This document shows, piece by piece, positions 63,537 through 64,000 of a stretch of DNA of 64,000 nucleotides. Below the pieces are notes generated by a model. That model was not told the DNA's origin, searched no databases, and worked only from the letters and a program-made list of their open reading frames with translations. This stretch comes from Silene latifolia (lineage: Eukaryota > Streptophyta > Magnoliopsida > Caryophyllales > Caryophyllaceae). The stretch's first letter is position 1, and each line of letters opens with the position of its first letter. Both the position numbers and the translations under genes were made by a program. The stretch lies in assembly GCF_048544455.1 (NCBI RefSeq), contig NC_133538.1, positions 22,740,469 to 22,804,468 of the forward strand, given 5' to 3'.

Positions 63537-64000
63537 GGCGTGGTGATTGTATAATGTTGCCTCAATCATATCATTGGCATGTTGCATATTTATCTAACAT
63601 GTTGTGTCGTATGTTTATTTATTGATACTCACGTGTTGTGTGTCTGTGTAATTTGTCACCTATTTCCGGGGTGGCCTATGTGATGTTTCTATCCATATGA
63701 TATTTCCGATCATATGGGGAGCAGTTTATGTACAGGTTGGTTTGATGTGACGCGGGAGACGGGACGAGCATCGGACTTAGAGCCGAGTAGCATAGGTTGA
63801 TAACTTAGATGGTAGACAAGTTGTATAATGTCTAGTTCACATTTATTATTCATTTATTCATTCATTTGTAAATCACTAAACTTGTTATTTATTTAAGTTG
63901 TATCTTATTTGCAACTCCGATTCACCGCCTCGGGAAACTGAGATGGTAACATCCTCCCATTACCATGGCTGAGTAAGAATGGGGTATTACACCATGCATA

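Larger units (their letters stand above)
62500..63991 (+). repeat. Chromovirus-like 3' LTR
   Basis: A 1,492-bp LTR, TGTAATACTCGG...GGGTATTACA, with imperfect inverted ends TGTAATAC/GTATTACA. There is no matching 5-bp repeat on the two sides (AAAAT versus CCATG), consistent with a 3' LTR whose element extends left rather than a solo LTR. It contains an ACTTGACCGAGT-type array (62,646-62,736) and repeated GGTACC words (63,435-63,536). No gene is seen. Confidence 0.75.

Noticed and set aside
63120..63587. Minus-strand ORF of 155 codons and overlapping frames in the last LTR
   Set aside because: It is Cys/Thr/Pro-rich from GC-rich repeated words, has no domain and lies wholly within an LTR.
62500..63991. 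Solo LTR
   Set aside because: The flanking 5-mers differ (AAAAT, CCATG) and a polypurine tract abuts the left edge, so it is better read as the 3' LTR of an element extending left.

Overview
The window is repeat-dense plant nuclear DNA. I find no convincing intact host gene, tRNA or rRNA. Nearly every base can be assigned to plant-type transposable elements: Ty1/copia elements with a TGGTATCAGAGC primer site, Athila-like and Tat/Ogre-like Ty3/gypsy elements with tRNA-Asp- and tRNA-Arg-type primer sites, a chromovirus-like LTR, and a CACTA DNA transposon. The composition suggests a large eudicot genome. A Caryophyllales origin is a guess from the overall look and is not demonstrated.

Layout. 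1-12,135: a decayed copia (family A, + strand) whose LTR plus 1.36 kb of 3' internal sequence is tandemly repeated three times and then followed by a fourth, truncated LTR. 12,136-22,855: an Athila-like element on the minus strand (gag, zinc knuckle and protease at the right, an ATHILA ORF-1-like remnant at the left, RT and integrase lost). It is interrupted by a solo copia LTR (13,702-15,005, target duplication GATGT) and by a 4.3-kb CACTA element (16,335-20,612, target duplication AAT). 22,856-34,344: a decayed family-A copia on the minus strand, split by a complete 6.4-kb non-autonomous LTR element, here called element A (26,649-33,054, target duplication GGCAT). 34,345-60,820: a Tat/Ogre-like element on the plus strand. 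It contains a solo LTR (34,621-36,129, target duplication CACGG), a 3.27-kb internal tandem duplication of RT C-terminus/RNase H/integrase/3' region (41,043-47,580), antisense ORF remnants, and a young full-length copia on the minus strand (copia C, 48,689-57,547, target duplication CTTGC). 60,821-64,000: unassigned ORFs, then the 3' end and complete 3' LTR of a chromovirus-like gypsy element.

Most notable observation: 12-bp palindromes with the core TCGATCGA (ACTCGATCGAGT and symmetric variants) occur in clusters in at least four different retroelement contexts: element A (29 sites), solo LTR B (6), the Tat/Ogre LTR (4), and the 61.6-kb and chromovirus-LTR segments (8-9 relaxed forms). Neighbouring sites are very often 20-21 bp apart (two helical turns) or about 30 bp apart (three turns), both in non-coding LTRs and inside an ORF. 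The flanking base pair changes symmetrically between families (CTCGATCGAG versus GTCGATCGAC). This looks like a helically phased, dyad-symmetric protein-binding array shared by unrelated retroelements. That function is an inference; the positions and spacings are read directly from the sequence. Two further clusters with different motifs (13.17-13.30 kb in Athila and 63.43-63.54 kb in the chromovirus LTR) have partly similar spacing.

All polymerase genes except copia C carry many stops and frameshifts. Copia C has nearly identical LTRs and the most complete pol (YVDD intact) but still has frameshifts.
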